From Ustulina deusta (Eukaryota > Ascomycota > Sordariomycetes > Xylariales > Xylariaceae), in assembly GCA_023159155.1 (NCBI GenBank), contig JAJNNX010000001.1, positions 3,472,001 through 3,536,000 on the forward strand: a DNA stretch of 64,000 nt, given 5' to 3'. Below are positions 1-10,522 of this stretch, one piece after another (within the stretch, counting starts at the first letter, position 1; the number at the start of each line of letters is the position of its first letter). Below the pieces are notes generated by a model. That model did no database searches, was not told the DNA's origin, and saw nothing but the letters and a program-made list of their open reading frames with translations. A program made the translations under genes and the position numbers.

Positions 1-832
1 CATCCACGACCCAAGGCGCCAGTGAGGTGGGTATGGGGACACGCCTCTAGAATGACTAGTAAGACGCCTAGTTGTGACGGATTGTCATGCAGCATAAAGC
101 TTGGATAAACCAATCATATGCTCATCCTGTCCAGCGTGATGCCTATTCCAGCTCTGAGCACACACGCTATCCGCGCTGTGCAGAGCAAGAGACAGGCCGG
201 ACTGTGATGTAATGCCCATGTATAGGATGCACTAATAGTACGGTAATAGGTACAAGACAGTACCACGTGCATCTGTTCCCACCCATGCAGGATGCTAGTG
301 GCACAACCACTGAGCAGGCACAGCACAGCACACGCACAGGCCTGTTGCTGCTGGGTGTGCTAGGCACGCCGCAGGCCTGCGTTGGTCATTCCGAGTAAAA
401 TGACGGGCGCCGCTCGCTCCCAGGCTTGACCCTTTTCTTCCATCATCAACAACAAAAACAACTGCAAACACCAAACCAGTCCAATAAACGAGCCCTCTCG
501 TCACAGTCAAGATAATCGCGTCAGCACAGTACAGCCAGCAGCCAGCCAGCCCGCCAACCTTTTTAATCTTTGTCATCGCATCTTTTGTCGAGACCAAAGA
601 CTTACCGCCACAGTATTAGCGCCTACTTCGGATCTGTAACCTGTAAGTGAACAAAAGAGTGACTCAGTCGTCATCTGGCCATTCGTCATCCGTCACCCAT
701 CATCCGCCATCCCGTCTCTACAACACAACCTGACTGCGTCCTCGTCGCACCACACTCCCTTTCCGCTCTAAACAATTACTGATTTGGTGTCGCTTAACAT
801 TATAGACACATCCCGAAGCTTTAAATTCCACT
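1..832. other. Upstream/5' region of the STB3-like gene; no gene seen
   Basis: I see no supported coding gene here. The open frames on either strand begin with non-ATG codons and look like chance. From about 400 to 830 the top strand is rich in C/T, with many short CCATC and CATC runs, as is usual for promoter and 5'UTR DNA of filamentous fungi. The region ends at the ATG of the STB3-like gene. Confidence 0.6.
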
Positions 833-1933
833 ATGGCAACTATGGCATCTGCTACCGCTGCTCGCGATATCCCCATGACCTTCCAGGCTGGCCGAGACAC
901 CTTAGCTGGTGTAGCAGCTGCCAGGAACGGCCCTGTGACAGGCGCTCAGCCTCTCCCGACTCCCCCCAATTCCATCTCGCCTGCGCTTCCTCCTCACGGA
1001 CTCAAGGCCCAGCTGCAGAAGGCTCGGCTCGACCCAATTGACTCGGATCTTGACCTCCAAGATGACTCCGACTCCAACCGGGCCGTGCCATCGTCCTTCG
1101 AGGCTGCCGGAGACATCACTTCGGCCTTGCTTGCCAAATTCCATCTCCCTGAGATTCTCCTGAATCATGGTCCCTTGGCCATCCGTCATATCATGGGTTA
1201 CCTCACCACATCAGTGCCCGGCTTCGCCGGCATCCCCCCGAACAAAGCACGGAGGCTGGTGGTTTCAGCATTGCAACGTGGACAAGGACATGGTACCGAA
1301 GGCGGTGGTGTGAGTGGAGATGTCGAGTTTGAGAAGGTTGGTTGGGGCCGGTGGAACGCGAAGCGAAGGGGTCAAGCTGCACGCTCTTCTCTCTCTCGAT
1401 CGGCATCGGGCAAGAGCTGCTCGGGCTCCTATCCAACCCGCATTCCCATCAACAAAGACATGCCCTGGAACGCAAGCCGATCTCGACTCAAGGCTCGCGC
1501 CACTAGCAACGGCAATTCGGCGTCCTTCTCACATGATGATCGAGACGCAAGTGTGCTGGAGCATGAGGCGGATAAGATGTCTCTCGATTCTCTCGATGAG
1601 CCTGGTTCGGCTTCCTGTTCCGAAGCCCCTGACGCGGCCGACATCGCCATGAACGATAATCCTGAAGACGAGACTGATGATGAAGACTGGGGAGCTGTTG
1701 GAGCCGCGGCTCTGCGAGCTGGCTCTTACTCGAGCCCAGCTGAGGCTCGCCGCGGCGCGGGCTACCTTTCTTATCGTGTATATAATACTGGAGGCTACCG
1801 ATCCTTCTCCGCGAACACTCGCATGCTCCGAGAACCTCCACTCGACAACATCGACCTGGACGCCCTGGCCGCTTCCTCCGATGCGCAAGAGCGCGAGGCG
1901 ATCCAAGCACTTCTACAACTTGGTTCTGTATAA
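833..1933 (+). CDS. STB3: STB3-like Sin3-binding transcriptional regulator
   Basis: Single-exon ORF of 366 aa starting at an ATG in an ordinary context. Residues about 95-180 carry the pattern I know from the Stb3 (putative Sin3-binding) family: an ILLNHGPLAIRHI motif, then SVPGF, then a Lys/Arg-rich turn (NKARRLVVSALQRG), then FEKVGWGRWNAKRRG. In budding yeast Stb3 binds the ribosomal RNA processing element of ribosome-biogenesis promoters, recruits the Sin3/Rpd3 deacetylase and is controlled by TOR/glucose signalling. A similar nuclear role here is inferred from family membership. The middle is Ser-rich and low complexity. An acidic patch (about residues 278-286) and a C-terminal helix ending QEREAIQALLQLGSV follow. 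No intron is needed. Assignment rests on motif recall, not a search. Confidence 0.75.
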   Translation: MATMASATAARDIPMTFQAGRDTLAGVAAARNGPVTGAQPLPTPPNSISPALPPHGLKAQLQKARLDPIDSDLDLQDDSDSNRAVPSSFEAAGDITSALLAKFHLPEILLNHGPLAIRHIMGYLTTSVPGFAGIPPNKARRLVVSALQRGQGHGTEGGGVSGDVEFEKVGWGRWNAKRRGQAARSSLSRSASGKSCSGSYPTRIPINKDMPWNASRSRLKARATSNGNSASFSHDDRDASVLEHEADKMSLDSLDEPGSASCSEAPDAADIAMNDNPEDETDDEDWGAVGAAALRAGSYSSPAEARRGAGYLSYRVYNTGGYRSFSANTRMLREPPLDNIDLDALAASSDAQEREAIQALLQLGSV

Positions 1934-3480
1934 TTATCATGCATGGGTGGCGTTTGGGAAACAGCCGGGTTGAAACAATTATGCATGGTTCAGGGCTGGC
2001 CGGATTGGTTCTGGGCCCATCCCATTTGATCGATGCGGCGTTATTCCTGATTTACTATCATCCGGCGTTTTTCATACAACGTATGGCATCTTCGGCATTG
2101 CGGAGGGAATTAAATTTATACGACACCTCCTATGGCAATGCCCCGATTTACCATATGTTTTCGACTCGAATATTACTATCAGCATTCCCTCGGCCCTGGA
2201 GGTGGGACATAGCCTCCAGAGTTGCGAGCGCTTCGGAGTTACATCATTATAATTTTCTTCGCTATTCTACGAGATGACGAACCTCAGCAGCCGGCGTTAC
2301 AGCGATTCACTTCGTCGTACCCTCGGAAATCATTCATGATCTTGAGCCAGTGGTCACCCTCGTGTGCTCGGTCTGGAAGATTTGCGGCCGGCCTATTTCA
2401 TGGTGATATTTTATACCCCTATGCACTTGTATATACCCCTCGCGACTTCATTTCAGCATTTTCAGAAATAACCCCGCTTCAACAATCTTGCGGGCACCCA
2501 TTTCGACTTTTACGGCCAACTTGGGCATCTGCAATAGAGATGCGATTTTTGGTGCCACTGTGCACGTATACGATTTTTAATCACTAGCAAAACCTTGGAG
2601 GGAAGCGAAATAAAACCAGTCCAGTGATGATGACGTGTGTTAACGACATTGGTATGCGTTATCTGGATATGTTATAGAACTGTCGTCACATGAGTGGAGA
2701 CGAGAGTTGTCGGATTGTGTCAGATTTGCCAGACTTGAAAACGGTCACTGGGTTCATCTCCACTCTGGTCTGTATTCTGCTAATCTAAAGCATAAGGGAA
2801 ATGCAGACAAATATTAGAGAAGGAGAGAGGGTGAGAGGGAGAGCATTTTGAGGACCTATAATTATAGCTTTATGGCTTGCTACTAAGCTCAAAATAAAAG
2901 CAACACTCATGCGTCTCCATACTCATGTCTTATCTCGTCTAGTCGCCCTTGCTGGCTATGCTTTTGTGATTTTACGATGTACGAGGTTTGATTTTTGTAC
3001 AACGAGGTCTGTTTAAGACGATAAATAGACGGACATTTTTAGTTGGCCGTCAAGCTAGAAGCTGACCTATATATAACTAGTGTAGAAAGTCAAACTAGTC
3101 ATCAGTTGGTAACAATTCCTGCAGGGAATGCGCTAGGTATTGCCATTGATGGGTACCGATCGCCTTTTGCGAGGCACAGTCATTCACGCCACTGATTGTC
3201 GCATCATTCGTTCAGCTGTATGATTACATTCTGTAAATGTGGTTGAGACGGCTTGGCCGACAACACGTTAAAATATACCTCGTCGAGTATAGTAGCCAAA
3301 AGAGTACTCCTTCGACGAAAGAAGCAGCAGTCAGAATAATATATGTATTCATGAAGGAGGTCTCAATACAGTGTTCACTCTCAGAAGTGGCTATATAATG
3401 ACCGGTGAAGTGCCCTCTCCATATACACTATACAGGCCGATACCTTCTCGCTCTAAAAGCGAAAGAGGGTAGAAGAAAAA
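1934..3480. other. Intergenic DNA downstream of STB3-like gene
   Basis: No supported gene. The open frames at 1939-2277 and 2222-2587 have no recognisable domain. The stretch is moderately A/T-rich, with a purine run around 2815-2850, and probably holds the 3'UTR and terminator of the STB3-like gene. Confidence 0.5.
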
Positions 3481-3489
3481 GAGTGTGAA

Positions 3490-4180
3490 TTGACTGTTGC
3501 TGCTGGGGGCGGTTGCTTGGTCGACGACGACATATACCCTGATGGAAAGCCATAATTCATCTCCTCCTTTAGGTACTCGTGTTGCCGTACATCCAGTGCT
3601 TAGTGAGCCATCTAGTGAGTTGGGTTCGATTCCTAACGGCGCCATTTTGTTTTCGTTGGTCACCTCATTTCCCGTCTACGTACTTCACGTACGTACTCTA
3701 GGCTTCATCCCATCTCTCCCCTTCGCCTAACACCGGCCTAGGGTGAGTACAAGACCGTGTAGGGCTAAGGATATCCCTAAAATGGAAAGCTTTGCCGGCG
3801 AAGCTCTCCATTAGTACGCTGTAAATCAAAGTGCAAGGCACTTCAATTTAGATTTTTTTCCCCCTCTAACTACCAGGGGAGAACCCCCGGGACCCCACTG
3901 GGACCCCCCTTCGACCACTTTCCCTAGTTTTTCAACACCTTCCCAAGACGACTTGAAGCTATTCAGAAAGCCTTAGGGTCTACAGTCACCCCGAAGTACG
4001 TAAGCCACGAACTCTGATTTAGAGTTATGGTCAATTTATGATAGCGATTCTAACCAATGGATCAGCTGCAGACACTAAACTGATCGATAGGAGGGTTGAA
4101 GTTAAATATAGAGAGTTTGGGGGGTCCGGTAATGAACTTCTCAAGCTTTGCTTTCCCTGTCTGTGGCAAAGCTTTCCAAT
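3490..4180. repeat. Structured tRNA-like / SINE-like sequence (tentative)
   Basis: At 3619-3644 there is an RNA polymerase III B-box (GGTTCGATTCC) inside a good T-arm: TTGGG, loop TTCGATT, then CCTAA. It is followed by CGGCGCC and A, which look like an acceptor strand and discriminator. A matching 5' acceptor and A-box are not visible, so this is not a complete tRNA. Nearby are further hairpins: 3780-3811 (arms AATGG/CCATT and AGCTT/AAGCT), 3830-3844 (AAGTGC/GCACTT) and 4144-4173 (AGCTTTGC/GCAAAGCT). A decayed tRNA-derived SINE or another short structured repeat fits best. This is inference. Confidence 0.3.
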
Positions 4181-4338
4181 AAGTGAATCGCATGCCGACT
4201 TCATGCGTTTGCACAGTTCTATGGTAATACCACATAAAGAGTCCGTCTTCCCTCCTCTATCTTCTGGTAGACGTTGGATCGACCAGCGTTTTACGGTTAG
4301 CAGGAAATTAGAGAAAGCTATGCTTGTATCTATTTATA

Positions 4339-5175
4339 ATGGATTCACCCTCCCACCCGGTCAGGCTTACACCCAGACTTATCTCCAGACGCAGTACTAG
4401 TAGTCTGCGAGATGTAACTCCTCATGGTGAATCCCAAGTGCAGCCGGAACAGTCCTATGATTTAGTTCCGGACGAGGGTGTGGGGGTCATTGATTCACCA
4501 CTGCCTTCATTTGCCCCGCGGCCTGAAAGTTCGAGAGACTTGGCTCCGGCAACTCGATATTCACTGAGTCGGGGTCCCAATAGAAGGGTTTGGAACGTGC
4601 GTATGAGGTTCGAGCCATACCCTCGCCTTACTCTTGATCCCCCAACCTTTGAGCAAGCGATGGTTCAGTACAGAGCCTATCTCCCCGAATTTCAACGACA
4701 ACTAGCCTTTGAGCCCGTGCAACACATTTCTGTTGCTGTGGAATCAAGGCCGGATCGCAGATACGGCACAACATGGGATTATCGCCCAACGGTGGAGGGA
4801 GAGGCGCTGATTGCGGAACCAGGTCCTCTTACCAATGGAGTATGGGAGGGCAGGAGAATGAGATTATACGAGCTCGCCAGGTTTGAACCCGATATTTCCG
4901 CCGCGGAGAGACGAACTCCGGACAGCAGATGGACACGGTCCCACTACGACGAAAATTGGTATGACTTTCAAGCGCCCTGGGAGCCGTCCCCTATCTGCGG
5001 CAGCAGGGTTTGGAATGTGTCTTGCAGCGCGCCCCCCAACTTAACTAGGTCTACAACGCAAAACGAAGATCGATCTATAATCCAAGAGGGGGAGAGAGTT
5101 GCGGTACAAGACAGGGATGGAGCTACGGTACGAGATGAAGATATCGGTTGGGTGGCGACGAGATTGAGCCCATGA
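4339..5175 (+). CDS. Orphan hypothetical protein, 278 aa
   Basis: Open frame from ATG 4339 to TGA 5175, uninterrupted for 278 codons and with protein-like composition: rich in Arg, Pro, Trp and Tyr, with no low-complexity runs. The motif RVWNV occurs twice, about 150 residues apart. A WDYRP and a YDENWYDF cluster give an aromatic, acidic middle. There is no signal peptide, membrane segment or family motif I recognise. It stands alone in a gene-poor, repeat-like stretch and has no obvious partner. The open frame at 4038-4350 just upstream is in another frame and could not be joined by a convincing intron. It may be a lineage-specific gene or part of a degraded element. Confidence 0.4.
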   Translation: MDSPSHPVRLTPRLISRRSTSSLRDVTPHGESQVQPEQSYDLVPDEGVGVIDSPLPSFAPRPESSRDLAPATRYSLSRGPNRRVWNVRMRFEPYPRLTLDPPTFEQAMVQYRAYLPEFQRQLAFEPVQHISVAVESRPDRRYGTTWDYRPTVEGEALIAEPGPLTNGVWEGRRMRLYELARFEPDISAAERRTPDSRWTRSHYDENWYDFQAPWEPSPICGSRVWNVSCSAPPNLTRSTTQNEDRSIIQEGERVAVQDRDGATVRDEDIGWVATRLSP

Positions 5176-8100
5176 AGGTACGAGCTGATTTCTATTTTTT
5201 TACCCTCTTACCGTCCTTTATTTGAAAAGTTTTTCTGCGCTTGAGATAAATAAAAAAAGAAACGAAAAAGGAAATCCATACTCCCGAAGGGCCTGGCACC
5301 CGCTGAACCACCCATACGAGCTAATCTACGTAATAGAGGACACACGGCAGCAGTGTTGGCACTTATATATATATATATATATATATATAGATAAAGATCA
5401 CCTACTCAAGTATGCTCCTTGGAGTAGCCGCACTGGCGTGCTCTGCACTACTCGCTTCCTAGTAACCTAACAATGTCGTCTCTTTTCTCGTGATGATTAT
5501 ATCGTCTACTTCACCAGTCTCGGCTCTCTCGCTTGAAGGTGGCGATATCGTACTAGTAATGTGTGCTGGAAATCTTGTTGGGGCTAATAGTACAGCTGAG
5601 AAACTCGATAACAGAAGGTTACATGAGTTCAACCCAGCCCCCTCCCCCCCCTTTTTTTTTCGTCGGCTCGATACCCGAGTTGAACGGCGAAATTTACATG
5701 GAGGATTATTCGTCGTCTAATAAAAAACATGAGCTAAAAGCGAAGGTCACAAGATGCCTGATCAGGAAGATGGGTACGTGGCAGTCGGGCAAGCTAATGG
5801 CGAGAATATTGACGCTCTAGCGAGGCCCCGAGCTGGTCCATGTGAGTATCCAGGATAATTGCAAGTGGTAGACGGACATTTTAGGCGACTATAGATGCCA
5901 TCTACGCCGATCAATAACACCAAAACTCAAGCGATTACTCTCCCGGCCAACTCTACGCATGGTTTTCGAAAGTTTCCGCCTCGGGTGCTCCCCTGTATGC
6001 ATAAAAGGGGACTAGTATTGCTAAAATACGATCATGTCGTAAACTTTAATAGTTCTATTTCCAGGCATCTCCGACGAGTATCATCGGGAACTATCTCCCA
6101 CTGTGCATATATATAGATGGTCTCTCCAGATACACTCCATATCAAAAGCTTGAGGTAGAATAGTCACCCCGCGTTTGGTGGTGACCAAGTCGATGGTTCG
6201 CGGCGTCCCCGAGCCTGCCTTCGACTACGGCGTCAACTTATGACGATGCATGCTTACCAACTACAAAGAGATTGCGGCCAAAGTTAAGCCTACGAATGCC
6301 CCCACAACATGCCATGGCCTCCTCAAGAGGGTTGGGAAACTTAGGGCGCTTGCGCAGAGCGCCAAAAATTGAAGGTCGAAATTATCGCCTAACTAAACCG
6401 AATCACGACGCGGAACTAGACCGAACTGCAACCGCTGCTCCATACGCTTACTCGAAGTACGTCCTGGGGCGCTACCTCCTCCAGGGCATTCGTTCTGCGC
6501 AATCCATGCCACGAGAGCGAAAAACTTGCAACCAAGGCTTAAACGGGATAGTGGACACCTAGAGGAAGGATGATAAATGACTTCGGGATGGGATTGATGA
6601 TTTCCTCAGGGTCCTGAGGACAAGGTGCTTTAGACTGGAAACCCCTCTTAGAGTATCCCGTGTAGTTTTAGAACTAACCTTGATGAATCTTACTACTTTA
6701 GCTATCCCGTAAACAAACAATGCGGCTGTGGAACTGTGTGTTTAACGTTACTATCGGTATCAGTAAAGACATTAGCATTAGACAATACGTGCTGTTTGGC
6801 ACGTGCCGCCTAACGGGCATAGAAAGAAACTAGCAGATGATGCTCGGGCAAGGCATCGCTAAGGAGAACATATCAAATTAGCAAGCCCCTAAGAGAATGC
6901 GCTGAGAGAGGGTTGCTGTTAAGATATATAAGACAAACTGATGAAATACGTACTCGGCAAAAGTCCTCATCTATATTTCAGACATAGGGCCGAGGACATG
7001 AAGCTCCTTGCGATGCGAGAACTTTTTGCGTGTTATCCCAACAGTGGCTGCGGCAACGTCGCTCAGCGTCCCGCTTAACCTCGAAGGCAGCGACGATAGA
7101 ATACTAGAATATATGTAGAATGTATTAGCATCGCTAAGAGCAAGGGCGCGACTCTCCGCACAGCTATTCCTTATCTACGCCCTCAATGCCGCGGTTAACC
7201 CGATGGGCTACTAGGCATGGAATAGCTCGAAATTCATGGGTGCGGCTGCTTGGATCGTCCCATGATATGGAAGATGATAGATACCTCTGTACGCTTCTGG
7301 AAAGTCTTGGCTCACAGTATTAGTGACTAGGTCGACAAGGATATGCTCATCGAATTCGACACGTGCTGCAGACACCGCAATGATAGCTACAACTGCCGTG
7401 TGCTCTGCGCATGCATGAGAGTGCTCTTCATTCGGGATCTATCAGGAGCAACAGCACTGCGAGGCATAGTTACTGACACACGAAGTCGCAAGTCTATACT
7501 GCTTCCCTGTGGCCGATGCTGACAGTATCAATAGAGTTCGGCATCTTGCGGAGCCTCGAAAGCTCAAGACTCGACTTAATCTCATTGCCAATTCAACGGA
7601 TGTTCTAACTACAGCTCGGACACAATACAATGCAATCTAGGGTTCACATTCGACTAATACTCGTGACAATATCCAGTAGAGAGACCGAGGGTGGCTATGG
7701 GTATGGGTTAACGGCGACGTCCGCACATGTATGTGATGGTACTTGACCCGCGCCGAATATTATAGAGGAGACAGGTATGTACTTTACCTATATATATTAC
7801 CCAGGTAGGCACCATAACCGCTCTTGAGAATATATCCCAATAACGATTCTCTTCTCCAACCAAGCCCCTCTGGTATATAAGTTTGTGCGCTGCTACTATG
7901 CTGGCAAGTAAATTCTTGCTGTTAAAATAATAGCTATTAATAGGCATACACCTGATTAGGTAGGTAGGTATATCAGGTGTGATATAGTCCTTGGTATCAT
8001 GGTCTTTTCCCTGAATAGCTTTTCGTTTCCACCTATGAATGAGTTCGAAATGTACCAAACTGTCTACTGGTATTTGTTTCCAATATTACTTTTCAGAATC

Positions 8101-8760
8101 AACTGGGTAACGTTACCTCTACAGACAGCCAATATGGGTAGGTGTAGGAATGCAACAGCTTATCTAAGAAGACTCGCAGGGGAGAGAGAGAAAAAAAAGG
8201 GGGAAAAGAAAGGAAGAAAGGTAGCAGTAATGGGTAAATTGTAAATATACCAGAAACAATTCGAAGGGGGATCAGTCTAGCACATTTTTCTCGGTGCCCT
8301 TGGGCTCGTGAGCTGATCGGGATGGATGCGTCAGGTTTGCAATGAAAGCTCGAAAACTGGGTGGTCGGATGACTCGGTACTTGACGAGTAAAACATTAAG
8401 CATGGGTTCGAATAAATTTTATTGTACCATGCAAACCTAAAATGCCGCCCTTGTTTTAGTGATAACAACTCGATATGATATGGTGGTATGCCTAATGTAT
8501 ACGGTGGCCACAAAGCGAGGCCGGACATCCGCAATAGCTGGTTGTCCTGGGAGCTTCCCGGCAGCCCAAGGCTCGATGTCTGATTGCTATGTACTGTATT
8601 CCTGTTATTGTCCGCCGTATCGTCTTAGTGAAGCTGGAGCCTCTATTATCCCCAGACACGCGGTGCCTACCGCAGTGCACTTACTGTAAGATAAGTGGCA
8701 TTTAGCATCCAATAGCAACTTGCGCGCGGAGGGTAACATTTATAGCCGCGTAAATCGTCT
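5176..8760. other. Gene-poor intergenic region
   Basis: About 3.6 kb without a supported gene. It holds a (TA)n microsatellite at about 5363-5388, a C run followed by a T run at 5645-5660, and a short GGTA repeat (about 7957-7971). Open frames of 60-116 codons (for example 6272-6562 and 7708-8058) lack domains and overlap on both strands, so I treat them as chance. Confidence 0.5.
5363..5388. repeat. (TA)n microsatellite
   Basis: About 13 uninterrupted TA dinucleotides, seen directly. Confidence 0.9.
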
Positions 8761-8796
8761 TCTGCTGTTTAGTAGCGAGCTGTCAAGCGGTTGAAG

Positions 8797-10488
8797 GCCA
8801 AGAGCTTGGCGGGCGGAGAGGAATACCAAGGCTTGGCCATTGGCGGAGAGGTTGATGACTATGGAATGATAAGCCCCAAGAGTCCAAGACTCTGATGCCA
8901 TATTGCTAAGAGTAGAACAAGCATACCAAGAGTTTCCTCCGCCGCCCCTGTTTGATACCGGTACTGCCTATTCGGGAACGGACGAGCTCCGGGAGAACGG
9001 GCAGCGAGACAGAAGACAGATTGGTGTTACCTATTCATAATCATAACAATTAAAAAAAAAACCAAGACAGTGCGAACTTAAGGAGGGAGCCGCATTTAAG
9101 GTAAGCTTTAAAGTAGATTGGTCGGGAAAGGCGAAAAGCTACGGCTTGATAATAATGTTATAATAGCAAGTCGGGTGATGTCTGAAGCACCTTGCGACAC
9201 GTAATTGACACATAACCTCCCTACACGCCTGATACGGTACGGTACAGTATCGAGACTGGAGGGGCTGCTGAACCCGTGATAGGTATTTGATTGGCTCGAT
9301 GATCGGGTTGAATCAGTCGCAGCGAGGCAAAGCGCAAGAAGCAAATGACGAAATCCAAAATAAAAAACAACAGCACGATCGTCATCAAGCTTACTAAGAC
9401 TCGCACACGTGTACAGCTCGACAGAAGACTGAGCTGTTGAAATAACCTAATTACAATAATAAGAAAGGGTATCAATACCCAGACGAGTCGCATTGACATC
9501 CTGTCTTGGACGTCTTGACATACCTAATACAGGACAAACTGCCAAGAAGGCCAAGAAGGCCAAGAAGGCCAAGAGTAATGCCAATGTGGGCGCAGTCGAG
9601 AGTCTCGGCACAGGAGCGCCCGGACAGCCAAGTGGCCAAGGATCTCCTCGAGGGACCAAGGCCTGGGCGAGGTCTGGGCAGAGTTCTAGGCGTGCTGGGC
9701 GGGCTGGGCAGCAAAGCGAAAGAAAGAGTCACTCGGGTCACGACACATTTCTAAGCTTGCCTTGTCACACCCTCAAGGGACAACGGGGGGTGAGATAGTG
9801 GGCGTAAGCATCGAGACAAGCGGCAAATGCCAAGACATGCCAAGGCCGCCAAGAACAAACCAAGACTTCACTGGACTCTTGGCGCGCCTTGGCGGTCTTG
9901 TCGCTGAGGAGAGAAGAGACTTGGCTCTTGGCCAGACTTGCAGCGAGCGCAAAGTACCCCGCTGAACCCGGTACGCAGCCTGCTGTCACCCCTCCGCAGC
10001 ACCCAATCATGCTCGAGGTGCTGCTACACCCCGACGGTAATGGCCCCATTGCCAAGAGTTTCCGCCTACCCACCGCCAAGGTCTAATCACCATAATCAGG
10101 AGCTGTAACAGCACCTGATTTACATAAACAGAGCTTGTTCGCCCGCCAAAAAGCCAAATTCTTAAACTGTTTGTTTTTCCTTTTCGCTGGGAACTCGTCG
10201 CCACTACTTGTCCGATTAAACTGTGTTTTTGGTCTTATGTTTGTTTGCACCCGAGCCCAGGCTTATTGCCACATTTCATTGTATGCTTAATCGACTTAGA
10301 CCGCGATTGGTCTCTTATATCCTGTTTTGGATTAGCTCCACACAATCGTCCTATCCAGCTTCGTTCTCTGGGCACCAAAGGTCTTGGTATTTGACCCGGT
10401 AGAACTTCGGATAACGCCCGCCAAGACATCGGGGAAACCTTGGATCCGATCAACACCATCCCACGTGACAACACCTCCATCTCTTGGC
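8797..10488. promoter_or_regulatory. Dense cluster of PacC target hexamers upstream of pacC
   Basis: I count 20 exact copies of GCCAAG or its complement CTTGGC between 8797 and 10488. Starts are 8797, 8805, 8832, 9541, 9550, 9559, 9568, 9627, 9635, 9829, 9839, 9848, 9878, 9888, 9920, 9927, 10051, 10075, 10420 and 10483. Fewer than one would be expected by chance in 1.7 kb. GCCARG is the established DNA target of Aspergillus PacC. The next gene downstream encodes PacC, so direct autoregulation is the natural inference. Four sites form a 9-bp tandem repeat (9541-9573). The first pair forms the perfect palindrome GCCAAGAGCTTGGC (8797-8810). The last site lies only 35 bp before the start codon. 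Confidence 0.8.
9541..9573 (+). repeat. Tandem 9-bp repeat GCCAAGAAG
   Basis: Four GCCAAG units at an exact spacing of 9 bp, inside the putative PacC-responsive promoter. Because the unit is a multiple of three it also gives an open frame reading Ala-Lys-Lys repeats, which I consider a by-product. Confidence 0.85.
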
Positions 10489-10522
10489 CTCCGTCTTAGC
10501 CCGAACAAGCTTCTTCAGGACC

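Noticed and set aside
3572..3644. Complete tRNA gene
   Set aside because: T-arm and B-box are good, but no matching 5' acceptor strand, A-box or anticodon arm could be found.
9493..9798. ORF with Ala-Lys-Lys repeats
   Set aside because: It translates the GCCAAGAAG binding-site repeat in the pacC promoter; no domain and alternative overlapping frames.
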